A stretch of DNA of 64,000 nucleotides from Sphingomonas sp. Leaf32 (GCF_001421765.1 NZ_LMLA01000011.1:124001-188000); one strand, 5' to 3'; shown: positions 39,597 through 49,684, numbered from the stretch's first letter. Translations and numbers: made by a program. Notes: generated by a model not told the origin, from the letters alone.

Positions 39597-40400
39597 TTAC
39601 TTGGCAGGCTGGAAGACCCATCGGGTTTCGAAAGTTACACGGTGCGGATGCCCGTCCGATGGCGGCGCATAACCGGTAGGTGTTTCGCAGGGTACGATCC
39701 CCTTGCCGGACTCCCGTTGAGAACAATCGGCCACGCGGCCGTCTGCCTGAAGCGTAAAGCGACGTTCCATCGTCCAGTTTGGCGGCACGTCGCTCGTCGG
39801 CGCGTCGGGCCGCATCGGGTCTCCTTCCACCAACTGCGTCACCGTGCGCGTCGCGACCCCGTTGCGGTAGCGGCCGGTCATAAACTGGCTGACGACCAGC
39901 ATATCTCCGACGCGCAGGCACACCGGCAGTTCGGTACCGATTTCGCCGGACGCACGACCGTTACAACCGGTAATCTTGCCCTCGGCATCGAACGTCAGAT
40001 GCTCGATCAGCCCAAAGGATCGGATTGGCGTCGGGGTGACCACTGTCGATGGCAGGCTCCACCGGAAGCGCATCGACCATTTGCCCGTAACCGGACCATT
40101 TTTCGCGTCAGTTGCGGGACGAAATGAGGCGCGCGCCATCACCAATCGACAGGTCGTCGCGTCCAAATTTGCGCTGCCGCTGGAGGTCGTCGTTCGGCAA
40201 CTGATAGGCTTGCCGTTGGCATCGACCTGGGTTTCGAACGCGATCAGCCCCGACTCTCCGTTTTTCATCGCCTCGGCCGGATAATCGTCGTTCGTAACCC
40301 AACTCGCCGGATCGATCGGCACCGGCGGCGTCTGCGCCATCACCCCGCCTCCACAACAAAGCGTTGCAACCGCTGCGCCCATGCGTAGGAACCGTCGCAT
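39597..40400 (-). CDS. Exported protein with two TonB C-terminal-like repeats
   Basis: 267 residues from ATG 40400. Signal peptide RRFLRMGAAVATLCCGGGVMAQ. Two similar domains follow: YPAEAMKNGESGLIAFETQV, GKPISCRTTTSSGSANLD, MARASFRPATD in the first, and WTMERRFTLQADGRVADCSQ with FETRWVFQPAK in the second, the pattern of TonB_C domains, each with a Cys pair. There is no proline-rich spacer or strong membrane anchor typical of TonB itself, so a periplasmic accessory role is likely; function unknown. Divergent from argJ. Confidence 0.75.
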   Translation of the reverse strand: MRRFLRMGAAVATLCCGGGVMAQTPPVPIDPASWVTNDDYPAEAMKNGESGLIAFETQVDANGKPISCRTTTSSGSANLDATTCRLVMARASFRPATDAKNGPVTGKWSMRFRWSLPSTVVTPTPIRSFGLIEHLTFDAEGKITGCNGRASGEIGTELPVCLRVGDMLVVSQFMTGRYRNGVATRTVTQLVEGDPMRPDAPTSDVPPNWTMERRFTLQADGRVADCSQRESGKGIVPCETPTGYAPPSDGHPHRVTFETRWVFQPAK

Positions 40401-40450
40401 CTTCACCCCCTGCCCCGTCACGGGCGCAGGCTAGACCGGACGTTGCGCCC

Positions 40451-41677
40451 ATGTCGACTGCCACTTCCCCGCTCGCCACGCCGTTTCCCGCGCTACCGCC
40501 GATCGGCGGCGTCAGCTTGCGCGTCGCGCGGGCGCGGTACAAGAATTGGGACCGGTGCGACCTGACCTTCGTGACGCTGGCGGAGGGCACGGCGGTCGCG
40601 GGCGTGCTGACCAACAGCAAATGCCCGTCGCCCGAGGTCGAATGGTGCCGCCGTGCGCTGGTGCTGGGCCGGGCGCGGGCATTGGTGGTGAATGCCGGCA
40701 ACTCCAACGCCTTTACCGGCGGCCGGGGCCGTGCCGCCGTCGAAGCGATCGCCGCGCGCACCGCGCAGGCTATGGAATGCCAGCCGTCCGACGTCTTCGT
40801 CGCCTCAACGGGCGTGATCGGCGTGCCGCTGCCGATCGACAAGGCCGAAGCGGGCCTTGACGCGGCGTTCGTCGCCGAACCCTGTGGCTGGGAAGCGGTC
40901 GCCGAGACGATCGGGACCACCGACACCTTTACCAAGGGCGCATTCACGACGGCGAAGATCGGCGACCGCACCGTGAAGCTCTCCGGCGTCATCAAGGGGT
41001 CGGGCATGATCGCGCCCGACATGGCGACGATGCTCGGCTTCATCTTCACCGACGCGGCGGTCGATCCGGCGTTCCTGCAAAGCGCGCTGGAAGCGGCCAA
41101 CCGCAAGACCTTTTCATGCATCACGGTCGATGGCGATACCTCGACCAGCGACACCGTGCTGGCCTTCGCGACCGGCGCGGCAGGAAACGCCCCCATCGCG
41201 TCGTTCGACGATGACGGCGCGGATGCGTTCGCGGCGGCACTCCATGACCTGTGCCGGCAACTGGCGCATCTGGTGGTGCGCGATGGCGAGGGGGCGACGA
41301 AGTTCATCGCCATCACCGTCGAAGGCGCGGAGAGCGACGGCAGCGCGCACCGTATCGCAATGAGCATCGCCAACTCACCGCTGGTGAAGACCGCGATCGC
41401 CGGGGAGGATGCGAACTGGGGCCGCGTGGTGATGGCGGTCGGCAAGGCGGGCGAACCGGCCGAGCGCGACAAGCTGTCGATCCGTTTCGGCACGACGCAG
41501 GTGGCAGAAGGCGGGCTGGCGGTCGCCGGCTATGACGAAGCGCCGGTCGCCGCGCATCTGCAGGGTCAGGAAGTCGAGATCGGCGTCGACCTGCATCTGG
41601 GCGAAGGGCGCGCCACGGTGTGGACCTGCGACCTGACGCACGGCTATATTTCGATCAACGCCGATTACCGGAGCTGA
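40451..41677 (+). CDS. argJ: Bifunctional ornithine acetyltransferase / N-acetylglutamate synthase
   Basis: 408 residues. Transfers acetyl from N-acetylornithine to glutamate in arginine synthesis, and may also use acetyl-CoA. Motifs: VLTNSKCPSPEVEW, VVNAGNSNAFTG, VASTGVIGVPLPID, and the autocleavage region GMIAPDMATMLGFIFTD where the Thr becomes the beta-subunit nucleophile. The C-terminal CDLTHGYISINADYRS is typical. ATG 40451 chosen as the family start. Confidence 0.95.
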   Translation: MSTATSPLATPFPALPPIGGVSLRVARARYKNWDRCDLTFVTLAEGTAVAGVLTNSKCPSPEVEWCRRALVLGRARALVVNAGNSNAFTGGRGRAAVEAIAARTAQAMECQPSDVFVASTGVIGVPLPIDKAEAGLDAAFVAEPCGWEAVAETIGTTDTFTKGAFTTAKIGDRTVKLSGVIKGSGMIAPDMATMLGFIFTDAAVDPAFLQSALEAANRKTFSCITVDGDTSTSDTVLAFATGAAGNAPIASFDDDGADAFAAALHDLCRQLAHLVVRDGEGATKFIAITVEGAESDGSAHRIAMSIANSPLVKTAIAGEDANWGRVVMAVGKAGEPAERDKLSIRFGTTQVAEGGLAVAGYDEAPVAAHLQGQEVEIGVDLHLGEGRATVWTCDLTHGYISINADYRS

Positions 41678-41689
41678 TCGACATCTCCG

Positions 41690-41718
41690 CGTCACCCAAC
41701 CCTTGAGACGGGGTGACG
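41690..41718 (+). terminator. Family C-like hairpin after argJ
   Basis: cgtcaccc (41690-41697) pairs with gggtgacg (41711-41718) after a loop of 13 bases. Sequence is related to the outer arms of the family C repeats. It begins 12 bases after the argJ stop; no U-run, so termination is tentative. Confidence 0.45.
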
Positions 41719-41760
41719 TTAGCCTCCTGCGTTTATTCCTGGCACCAAGCGGAGCGCCAG

Positions 41761-42180
41761 TTACGGCCGGTCTTCGAGCGGAACGATAGACAGGATGCGC
41801 GTCGGCACGATCTCGGCGATCGACGATCCCATATGCCCGAACCCGCAACGATAGCCCTCCGGCTCGTCGATCGTCCGGTGGCCGAGGAAACGGATGCGAT
41901 ATGCCTTACCGCTGCCGCGATGCTCCATCGCTACCGAGGTCAGCGCCATGTTGTCACGATCGTCGAACCAGACCCCCCGTTGACGCCAGTCGATTGCAGC
42001 AACACCGGTTTTACCTTCGAAGAACTGCGATCCCTCGAAATGATTGACCCATATCCCCGACCATTCGCGCTCGGGAGTGTAGCGGATCGCGCTACGGTCG
42101 CATCGGGGATCGTCCCCCGGCACAGGATAGGGGTTAGCTGGCGGCGCTCCCGCCTGCAGCAGCAGCGCCGCCAGCAGCAT
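41761..42180 (-). CDS. Small exported protein of unknown function
   Basis: 139 residues. A very short hydrophobic start (LLAALLLQAGAPPA) suggests export. Then CDRSAIRYTPEREWSGIWVNHFEGSQF in order, and WFDDRDNMALTSV, IRFLGHRTIDEPEGYRCGFGHMG; two Cys may pair. No family recognised. Its ATG overlaps the trxA stop (TGATG), so it is probably translated from the thioredoxin transcript. Confidence 0.65.
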   Translation of the reverse strand: MLLAALLLQAGAPPANPYPVPGDDPRCDRSAIRYTPEREWSGIWVNHFEGSQFFEGKTGVAAIDWRQRGVWFDDRDNMALTSVAMEHRGSGKAYRIRFLGHRTIDEPEGYRCGFGHMGSSIAEIVPTRILSIVPLEDRP

Positions 42181-42503
42181 CAGCCCAATTCACCCTCGAG
42201 CCACGCCTTCAACTGGCTTTTCGGCCGCGCACCCAGCAGGTCGGCAACCGGCTGTCCGTTCTTGAACAGCTTCAGGAGCGGGATCGACTGGACGCCCATC
42301 GACCCGGCGGTGTCGGGATTGGCCATGATGTCGACCTTGGCGATCGTCACCTTGTCGCCCAGTTCGTCGGCGATTTCCTCCAGCGCGGGGGCGATCATCT
42401 TGCACGGCCCACACCAGTCCGCCCAGAAATCGACCAGCACCGGCTTGTCGGATTGCAGGACGTCGGCGGAAAAGCTGGCGTCGGTAACGGTCTTGGTCGG
42501 CAT
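42180..42503 (-). CDS. trxA: Thioredoxin
   Basis: 107 residues, normal length for TrxA. Active site FWADWCGPCKMIAPAL, cis-Pro in VQSIPLLKLFKNG. General cytosolic protein disulfide reductase working with thioredoxin reductase. ATG 42503 has GGAGA seven bases upstream. Lies 48 bases downstream of addA. Confidence 0.97.
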   Translation of the reverse strand: MPTKTVTDASFSADVLQSDKPVLVDFWADWCGPCKMIAPALEEIADELGDKVTIAKVDIMANPDTAGSMGVQSIPLLKLFKNGQPVADLLGARPKSQLKAWLEGELG

Positions 42504-42551
42504 GGAAATCTCCTTGGATATGACAATATCTATGGTCTGCGGGTCGGCACC

Positions 42552-45500
42552 TCAAGCTTCGCGGGGCAAGCTTTGTTCCCCCGCCCCCAAGCCGGGCTTG
42601 TGCGTATCGAGCAGCGCATCGGACAGGACGAACAGGCGCGGGCCGGCGGTGTAGAGCAGCGCCGCCTCCACGCCGTGATCGGGAAAGATGACCCGCAGCG
42701 CCGCCGCATAGGCCGCCATCTGCCGCAGGTGATAGACCGGGATGTCCGCGACATCGTCGGGCACCCGGCGGCCGGTCTTGAAGTCGACCACCCGCACCAC
42801 CCGGTCGCCGATGCACAGCCGGTCGACGGTACCCGCCACGACCTGCGTCCCCACCACCGCCGCGATCGGTGCCTCCGCCAGCGCGTCGGGGCCGAACAGG
42901 TCGGCAAAGTCCGGATCGTCCAGCACCGCCATCGCGTCGCGCGTCACCCGCCGACGCAGGCCTGCATCCTCCACCCCCGCGGCCCCGGCCAGCCAGCGTT
43001 CGGCGGCAGCGGCCCGCTCGGCACGCGGCAGTTCGGGCAGACGTTCGAAGAGCTGGTGGAGCAGCCGGCCCCGCTCCGCCGCCGCGCGCATCGTCGCGGT
43101 GGGCGGCGGGTCGGACACCTCGTCCTCGCCCACCGCCGACGGCGCAAGCGGACGCGGCGGACGCGCCTCTGCGGGAGCGGGCGCGCGGAGCCATACCGGC
43201 ACGGGTGCGGTAGCAGCCGGCGCGGTTCCCTGTCGCGCCCTCGCAGCGACGGGGGCTTGCGGGGTCAGGCCGGTGAACACCCGCTCCGCGCCCTCTCCCT
43301 CCGCCAAGCCCAGCGCGTCGAACGCGGCGGCGGCGGCGCTGTACCAGCTGAGCGGCGGGGGCACGCCCTGATACCGTGCGGAAGGTGCGCCGGCGATGAC
43401 CAGCCGCTCCTCGGCACGGGTCGCCGCGACGTAGAACAGCCGCCAATGCTCCTCCAGTTCGCGCCGGTCGATCGCCTCGACCGCATCGTCGATCGGCGTG
43501 CCGCGCTCGCCCGCGCGGGGGCGAAAGACCGGGATGGCCGCGCCGTCATGGCCATCGGGTGACCATTGGACGATGTCGCGGCGGCTGTTGGTCGGATCGA
43601 TCGCGGCATCGGCCAGCAGCACCAGCGGCGCCTGCAACCCCTTCGATCCGTGCGCGGTCATCACCCGCACCGCGCCGCCCGACCCACCCGCGTCGCGCTT
43701 GATCTCCACCTCGCCCCGGTCGAACCATTCGACGAAGCGTTGCAGCGACGCCGTGGCGACGCTTTCGAACGACAGGGCGGCGTTCAATAGTTCGTCGATC
43801 GGGTCGCGCGCCTCCTCGCCCAGCCGCGCGATCAGTTTGCGCCGGCCGTCCATCTCCCCCGACAGCAGTTCCTCGAGAAAGCGATAGGGGGTCGCGAAAT
43901 CGGCGCGGCGCAGGATGCGCGACAACGGCTCCACCGCGTCGCTGTTCGTCCGGCGCAGATGCCGCCACAGGCTCCCACCCTCGCGCAGCGCCCCGGCGAG
44001 CAGCTGCTCCTGCGTCCAGCCGATCAACGGGGAGACGAGCAGGCACGCAAGGCTCAGATCGTCGTCGGGTTGCAAGGCAAAGCGGATCGCGGCGAGCAGG
44101 TCCTTTACCGCCAGCGGCGCATCGAGCCGCAGCCGGTCGACACCCGCCACCGGCACCCCCTCCGCATACAACCGGGCGACGATCAGCGAGGCAAGGTCGC
44201 CGCGCCGCTTGACCAGCACCATGATGTCGCCCGGCTGGAGCATCCGCCCCTTGGATTCCAGCGGCAGCGTGCCGATCCAGCCGGCGATTTCCCGCGCGAT
44301 CCGGGTGGCGATCACCCGGGTCACGTCATCGACCCAGCCTTCCTCGGCATCGTCGGGCGTGTCGACGACGGTCGGTGCCCATAGCGTGACGGTGCCGGGG
44401 CCGGGCACTTCGCTGTCATGGGTGTCGGGCGTATCGATGCCCATGCCCGGATCGGGCAAGGCGGCGATGGCGGCATCAACGAATTCCAGCACCGGACGCG
44501 TCGTACGAAAGCTGTGGGTCAGCGACAGCGTATCGAGTTCGCGCGCATCGCCGCGATATTCGGGCGGCAATGCGGCACGGCGGGCGAAATCGACATGCGC
44601 CGCGCGGAAGAAGATCGGGTCGGTGCCCTGAAAGCCGAAGATCGCCTGCTTGTAATCGCCGACGACGAACAGCGTCCGCATCCCCGCCGCGCGCACCGCG
44701 TCGCCGCTGAAGAACTCCTCCACCAGCGACCGCACGATCGCCCATTGCTGCGGATTGGTGTCCTGCGCCTCGTCGATCAGGACATGTTCGGTGCTCTGGT
44801 CCAGCTTGAAGCGGACCCACTCGCCGATGCCGGGTTGCGCCAGCAGGTTCAGCGTCTCGCGGATCAGATCGTCGAAATCGACCGCCCCGGCACGGCGCTT
44901 GGCGCGGACATAGGCATCGGCATAGGCGCGCCCGGCCTCCAGCGCATCGGTCAGCGCATCGGCATAGCCCATGCGCGCGGCCAGTTCGACCAACTCGCCC
45001 GCCCGGCCGCCGACCGCATCGGCCAGTTCGTCGTAATCCGGGTCGGCGGCGATCAGCTTGGCCGACGCCTTGCGCAGCGTATCCTCGGCGGTGAAGAACA
45101 GCTTGCGGATGTCCCGGATGCGCGCGGCGCGTTCGACCGGACTGCGCGCCAGCCAGTCCAGGATCGCGCCATGCGTCTTCTTGCCCGTCGCCGTGCCCCA
45201 GGCGAGATTAGCGGCGGCCAGCCGTTCGAGCGCGTCGCAATCGAACGCGTCGTCGCTGCACGCCTCTGCCAGCATCTCGTCGATCGGCCCCGACGCCAGG
45301 TCGAGCGCACGGCGCAGGAACGGCCGGATACCGCTCGGCAGGTCGGCCATCGCCTGCGGCCGCCGGGCACATTCGCGCAGGAAGTTTTCGGCAGCCCCTT
45401 CCCCCATGCGCAGCGACATGGCGGCGATGGCGTCTCCGATCCGGGTCGATCCGGTGCGCTGTTCCTCGACCAGCAGCTCAGCCAGCGCCTCGCGCGCCAT

Positions 45501-45980
45501 GCCCGCTTCCTCGCGCGCTTCCAGCGGGCGAAAACCGGGGACCAGCCCCGCCTCGACCGGGAAACCGGCGAGCAGGCTCTGGCAGAAGCCGTGAATCGTC
45601 TGGATGCGGACACCCCCGCCCGGCGCATCGAGGACGCGGGCGAACAGGGTGCGGGCGCGGGCGAGCAGCGCCGCGTCGTTCACATCCTCGCCCAGCGCGA
45701 ACAGGTCGGCCTTCAGATCGGCGGTCGGCAACCGGACCCAGCGCGCCAGCCGGCTGGCGACGCGCTCGGCCATTTCCGCCGCCCCGGCCTTGGTAAAGGT
45801 CAGGCACAGGATCGCGGCGGGATCGACCCCGCGCAGCAGCAGGCGGAACACGCGCGCCGACAACACGTGTGTCTTGCCGGTCCCGGCCGACGCCGACAGC
45901 CAGACATGGCGGTGCGGGTCGCTGGCCGCCGCCTGGTCGTTCTTTAGCGGTTGAAGTTTGCTAACCTCACTCACGGCCAT
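42552..45980 (-). CDS. addA: Double-strand break repair helicase-nuclease subunit AddA
   Basis: 1142 residues. UvrD-like superfamily 1 helicase with Walker A LSASAGTGKTHVLSARVF near residue 30, the LTFTKAGAAEMAERV motif, the Walker B region HVLIDEAQDTNPQQWAI, VVGDYKQAIFGFQG, and VMTAHGSKGLQAPLV. A C-terminal RecB-type nuclease carries VVRVVDFKTGRRVP. With AddB it resects double-strand ends for RecA, the alphaproteobacterial counterpart of RecBCD. Overlaps addB by 14 bases. Confidence 0.95.
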   Translation of the reverse strand: MAVSEVSKLQPLKNDQAAASDPHRHVWLSASAGTGKTHVLSARVFRLLLRGVDPAAILCLTFTKAGAAEMAERVASRLARWVRLPTADLKADLFALGEDVNDAALLARARTLFARVLDAPGGGVRIQTIHGFCQSLLAGFPVEAGLVPGFRPLEAREEAGMAREALAELLVEEQRTGSTRIGDAIAAMSLRMGEGAAENFLRECARRPQAMADLPSGIRPFLRRALDLASGPIDEMLAEACSDDAFDCDALERLAAANLAWGTATGKKTHGAILDWLARSPVERAARIRDIRKLFFTAEDTLRKASAKLIAADPDYDELADAVGGRAGELVELAARMGYADALTDALEAGRAYADAYVRAKRRAGAVDFDDLIRETLNLLAQPGIGEWVRFKLDQSTEHVLIDEAQDTNPQQWAIVRSLVEEFFSGDAVRAAGMRTLFVVGDYKQAIFGFQGTDPIFFRAAHVDFARRAALPPEYRGDARELDTLSLTHSFRTTRPVLEFVDAAIAALPDPGMGIDTPDTHDSEVPGPGTVTLWAPTVVDTPDDAEEGWVDDVTRVIATRIAREIAGWIGTLPLESKGRMLQPGDIMVLVKRRGDLASLIVARLYAEGVPVAGVDRLRLDAPLAVKDLLAAIRFALQPDDDLSLACLLVSPLIGWTQEQLLAGALREGGSLWRHLRRTNSDAVEPLSRILRRADFATPYRFLEELLSGEMDGRRKLIARLGEEARDPIDELLNAALSFESVATASLQRFVEWFDRGEVEIKRDAGGSGGAVRVMTAHGSKGLQAPLVLLADAAIDPTNSRRDIVQWSPDGHDGAAIPVFRPRAGERGTPIDDAVEAIDRRELEEHWRLFYVAATRAEERLVIAGAPSARYQGVPPPLSWYSAAAAAFDALGLAEGEGAERVFTGLTPQAPVAARARQGTAPAATAPVPVWLRAPAPAEARPPRPLAPSAVGEDEVSDPPPTATMRAAAERGRLLHQLFERLPELPRAERAAAAERWLAGAAGVEDAGLRRRVTRDAMAVLDDPDFADLFGPDALAEAPIAAVVGTQVVAGTVDRLCIGDRVVRVVDFKTGRRVPDDVADIPVYHLRQMAAYAAALRVIFPDHGVEAALLYTAGPRLFVLSDALLDTHKPGLGAGEQSLPREA

Positions 45981-48936
45981 ACCATTCGTCGCGGCGCATC
46001 AACTGGTCGTAATCGGCATAGACGGCATATTCAGGCACCAGCTTGGCGACAAAGGCTTCGTCTCCGGTCAGGAAGCGGGCGACGGCATCCTCGAACTGGC
46101 GCTTGGCAATGGCAACGAACTCGGCGGTCGCGATCCGCCCGCCGGTGCCGTTGGCATTGACCGGGGTGGTCATCTTGCCGAACCGGTCGCCATCCTTGAT
46201 GAGCGACCAATATTCGAACGCGCCGGCCGTGCCCCGCACCCCGGCGAAGCAGCCACGTTCGGCCATCAGCCCCAGCAGCCCCAATTGCAGGCTGTAACCG
46301 GCGGCCACTGCCTTGCCGCTGGGTGCCTTGCCGGTCTTGTAGTCGATGATCGCCAGGCTGCCGTCGGCCGCGAGGTCGATCCGATCGGCCTTGCCCGACA
46401 GCTCGACCCCGGCGATCGGCAGCGTGCCGTCGCATTCGACCGCCGCCACGTCGCGCCCCTCAGCCAGCTTCTCGTGCGTCAACGCCGCGACCCAGTCGAT
46501 CGCCTCGCGCAGGCGCGGCACCCACAGCGCGCGCAGCAATGGATGGGTGCGCGGATCGTCGGACAGCGCCTGCAGCCGACGACGCAGCTTGGCCGGGTCC
46601 AGCCCGTCCTCGCGCGCCCAGCGTTCCAGCACGCCATGCACCGCCGTCCCCCGCCACGCCGCGGTCGCATCGGCATCGACCGCGTCCATCGGCGACAGGC
46701 GCAGCATCCGCCGCGCGTAGAAGGCATAGGGGTCGGCCTTCATCCGGTCGACCTCGGTCACGGAGATACGACGCGGGCGCAACGCCACCGGTGGGCGCGG
46801 CGCGGGGCGCGACGCGGCGGCATAGGTCGCGGGCCGGTCGATCGCCCGCGCCCAGTCACGCAAGTGCCCGGCGCGCTCCAGATTGTCGTCCAGCGCCTGC
46901 AACCGCAGCCACAGCCGCGAGGCGATGGTCGGCGCGGTAGCATCCCGCGCGGCGCGGGTCAGCACGACATCGGGCGCGCCCATCGCCCCGGCAAAGTCAT
47001 GCGCGGCAAGGCCGATACGCCGTTCAAGCCCCGGCAGTCCCAGATCGGCCCGGATACGCGGGGCAAGCCACGGATCGGGCGACGGCAGCGCGGGCCATAC
47101 CCCTTCGTTCAGGCCGCCGAGGATCATCAAGTCGGCAGTCTGCAACCGCGCTTCCAGCAGGCCGAGAATGGCGAGGCGCGGATGCGCCCCCTGCGGCGGC
47201 CGCACCGCCACTTCGTCCAGCAACGTCCGCAACAAGGCGGGCAGCACGCGCGGATCGACCAGCGGTGGACCGGATGCCGCCTGCTCCTCCAGCGCAGCGA
47301 CCAGTTCCGCGGCGGCGCGCCCCTCCGGCCGGCTCCACGCGGCATCACCGGCAAGCGCCGTCGCCGTCTCACGCAGGACGGTCAGCAGCCGAACCAGCGG
47401 TTGCGGCCCGGCGGCAAAGACTTCGGCCAGCGGCGTCAGCAGCGGACAGGCCACCTCCCAGAAGCTCGCCGCCGCCGCACGGATCGCCGCATCGCGCGGC
47501 TCGCCCTCGCGCAGATGCCGTTCGATCCCCGCCAGCCCCGGCGCGGGGCGCGGGCCACGCAGCGCGCGGTCGAGCCGGCGGACTCCGTCGAGCCACAGCA
47601 CCCGCTGCTCCGCCTCGCCGCTTTTGACCAGCGGGTGCTTGAGCAGCGACAGCAATGCGACCGGCGCGAAGGCCTGTGCCGCCGCCTCGACCAGCGCCAG
47701 CAACAGCGTGCCCGGCGCGAGCAGCGACAGCGGCTGCCCGGCGGAATCGTCGACGCTGACGCCCCAGCGCGCCATATGTGCCGCGACCCGCCGCGCCAGC
47801 AGCCGGTCGGGCGTGACCAGCGCGGCAGTGCGCCCCGGCGTCTCCAGCGCCTCGCGCAGTGCGACCGCGATCGCCTGCGCTTCCTCGGCCGGGGTCGCCA
47901 GCTCGACCAGCCGCACGCCCGACAGCCGGCGGTCGGCGGCGGGTACGTCGATCCAGTGATGGGTCCGCTCGGCCGGGCTGAGCGCGGTGGCGATGGCACG
48001 GCTGCGCGTGGGTGTCGCGTCATGCTCGCTCGCCGCCTGCCACCGGACGAATTCGTGGCGGTTGACGCCCATCCGGTCGAGCAGCAGCTTGAGGTGATAT
48101 TGCGGGTGCGTTTCGATCGACCGCTTGCGCCGGCCGGTGACGGGATCGGGCGCATGGGGGCCGAGCGAGGCCCATGCCTCGTCCTCCATCGCCAGGTCGA
48201 GGCCCGGCAGCACCACCATCCCGCGCGGCAGGCCAGCGACGCAGCGCTGGATGCGGGCGATCGCCGGCGCATTGGTCGCGATCCCCGCCGCGCAGACGAA
48301 GCCCTTGGGCGGATCGACCGCCCAGCGCGCGCACAACCGCCCGAGCAGCCGGGTCCGCCGGTCGGCCAGATCGATCCGCCCGAGCGCCGCCAGCTCACCC
48401 GGCCAGCGATCCAGCACGATGCGGAACAGCTCCAGAGAGCGCTCCCAATGCGCCGATAGCGTCTCGTCGAGATCGAGGTCACGCAGCCTTGCCGGATCGA
48501 CCTCCTCGACCAGCAACTGGTCGAGCGTGGCGGCCAGATCACCGGCCAGCCGCACCGCCTCCGCCGCATCGACCGGGCGACCGGCGCGCTGCCGCTCCTC
48601 GGTCACCAGCCGCGCCAGGATCATCCGCCGCGCCAGCGGATCGATCGCGGGCGGGATCGGGGTCTGGTCCGCCGGGTCGGCGAAGCTGCCGACGCCCTCG
48701 TCCAGTTCGGGATCACCGATCGCCACCAGCCGCGGCAGCAGCAACCCGCCGCCGCTCGCCCGCACGAACGCTTCCTGCACGGTCCGCTTGGCGCGGTTGG
48801 TCGGAACCAGCACCATGCCCTGCGCCAGCGCCAGCCGGTCGCCGCCGAACCGGCGGATCAGCCCGACCGCCAGCGCATCGGCGAACGCCCGGTGGATCGG
48901 GATAGTGTAGAGGCTGAGGCGATGGCCTTCAGCCAT
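45967..48936 (-). CDS. addB: Double-strand break repair protein AddB
   Basis: 989 residues. N-terminal inactive helicase-like half (LSLYTIPIHRAFADALAVGL, VPTNRAKRTVQEAF) and a C-terminal PD-(D/E)XK nuclease with SGKADRIDLAADGSLAIIDYKTGKAP split over residues near 850-880. The four-cysteine iron-sulfur site of Bacillus AddB is not evident, as in other alphaproteobacteria. Partner of AddA. Overlaps murU by 8 bases and addA by 14. Confidence 0.93.
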   Translation of the reverse strand: MAEGHRLSLYTIPIHRAFADALAVGLIRRFGGDRLALAQGMVLVPTNRAKRTVQEAFVRASGGGLLLPRLVAIGDPELDEGVGSFADPADQTPIPPAIDPLARRMILARLVTEERQRAGRPVDAAEAVRLAGDLAATLDQLLVEEVDPARLRDLDLDETLSAHWERSLELFRIVLDRWPGELAALGRIDLADRRTRLLGRLCARWAVDPPKGFVCAAGIATNAPAIARIQRCVAGLPRGMVVLPGLDLAMEDEAWASLGPHAPDPVTGRRKRSIETHPQYHLKLLLDRMGVNRHEFVRWQAASEHDATPTRSRAIATALSPAERTHHWIDVPAADRRLSGVRLVELATPAEEAQAIAVALREALETPGRTAALVTPDRLLARRVAAHMARWGVSVDDSAGQPLSLLAPGTLLLALVEAAAQAFAPVALLSLLKHPLVKSGEAEQRVLWLDGVRRLDRALRGPRPAPGLAGIERHLREGEPRDAAIRAAAASFWEVACPLLTPLAEVFAAGPQPLVRLLTVLRETATALAGDAAWSRPEGRAAAELVAALEEQAASGPPLVDPRVLPALLRTLLDEVAVRPPQGAHPRLAILGLLEARLQTADLMILGGLNEGVWPALPSPDPWLAPRIRADLGLPGLERRIGLAAHDFAGAMGAPDVVLTRAARDATAPTIASRLWLRLQALDDNLERAGHLRDWARAIDRPATYAAASRPAPRPPVALRPRRISVTEVDRMKADPYAFYARRMLRLSPMDAVDADATAAWRGTAVHGVLERWAREDGLDPAKLRRRLQALSDDPRTHPLLRALWVPRLREAIDWVAALTHEKLAEGRDVAAVECDGTLPIAGVELSGKADRIDLAADGSLAIIDYKTGKAPSGKAVAAGYSLQLGLLGLMAERGCFAGVRGTAGAFEYWSLIKDGDRFGKMTTPVNANGTGGRIATAEFVAIAKRQFEDAVARFLTGDEAFVAKLVPEYAVYADYDQLMRRDEWYGRE

Positions 48937-49684
48937 CGGCGAGGATCGCCTCGGTCATGCCGACCGCAGACGGGGTGCCGACATCGAACCACAACCCCTG
49001 ATGCGCGACGCCATAGGCTCGTCCCGCCTCGATCGCGCGGTTCCAGAACAGGTTGGTCGAAAACGCGCCTTCGGGCCAGTCGGCGATGACGCGCGGCGAC
49101 AATATCTGTACGCCGGTGAAGACATAGGGGGCGAGCCGGCCGGGCTTGCGGCGGCCGGTGATGCGGCCCACCGCGTCGATGTGGAAATCGCCCTGCCCGC
49201 GATGCCCGTGCGCCAGCGCCTGCGGCACCAGCAGCAGCAGCGCGTCCATCCTTTCATCGTCCCACAGGCTGCTGAGCAGCTTGATCGAATCGACCGGGCC
49301 GTCGACCCACAGATTGTCCGAATTGACGCAGACGAACGGCTGGTCGCCGATCAGGTCGCGCGCCTTGACCAGCCCGCCGCCGGTTTCCAGCAGCTTCGCG
49401 CGCTCGTCGGACACCGCGATGTCGATGCCCTTCACCCGGTGCTTCAGATGCGCTTCCATGGCGTCGGCCAGGTAATGGACGTTGACCACCGCGCGCTTGA
49501 CGCCCGCGCCGCGCAGCCGGTCGAACACGTGATCGATCAACGGCTTGCCCGCCACCTCGACCAGCGGTTTCGGCCGCATCGCAGTCAGCGGGCGCATCCG
49601 CTTGCCCAGCCCCGCCGCCATCACCATCGCGGTTTCGGGCACCGCCGCTTGCGGGTGGGGACGGATCGAACGGAGCGTGGTCAT
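48929..49684 (-). CDS. murU: N-acetylmuramate alpha-1-phosphate uridylyltransferase (MurU-type nucleotidyltransferase)
   Basis: 251 residues. Sugar-nucleotidyltransferase signature TAMVMAAGLGKRMRPLTAMR, PKPLVEVAGKPLIDHVFDRL, FVCVNSDNLWVDGP with the metal Asp, and C-terminal GLWFDVGTPSAV. With AmgK it converts recycled MurNAc to UDP-MurNAc, bypassing the MurA step. Assignment as MurU rather than a generic mannose-1-phosphate guanylyltransferase rests on the adjacent amgK gene (ATGA overlap). ATG 49684 chosen; the longer frame reads into amgK. Confidence 0.9.
   Translation of the reverse strand: MTTLRSIRPHPQAAVPETAMVMAAGLGKRMRPLTAMRPKPLVEVAGKPLIDHVFDRLRGAGVKRAVVNVHYLADAMEAHLKHRVKGIDIAVSDERAKLLETGGGLVKARDLIGDQPFVCVNSDNLWVDGPVDSIKLLSSLWDDERMDALLLLVPQALAHGHRGQGDFHIDAVGRITGRRKPGRLAPYVFTGVQILSPRVIADWPEGAFSTNLFWNRAIEAGRAYGVAHQGLWFDVGTPSAVGMTEAILADG

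Noticed and set aside
45958..48459. 833-residue plus-strand open frame antisense to addB
   Set aside because: Shadow of addB; composition biased to Arg/Gln/Gly/Pro and no recognisable motif.
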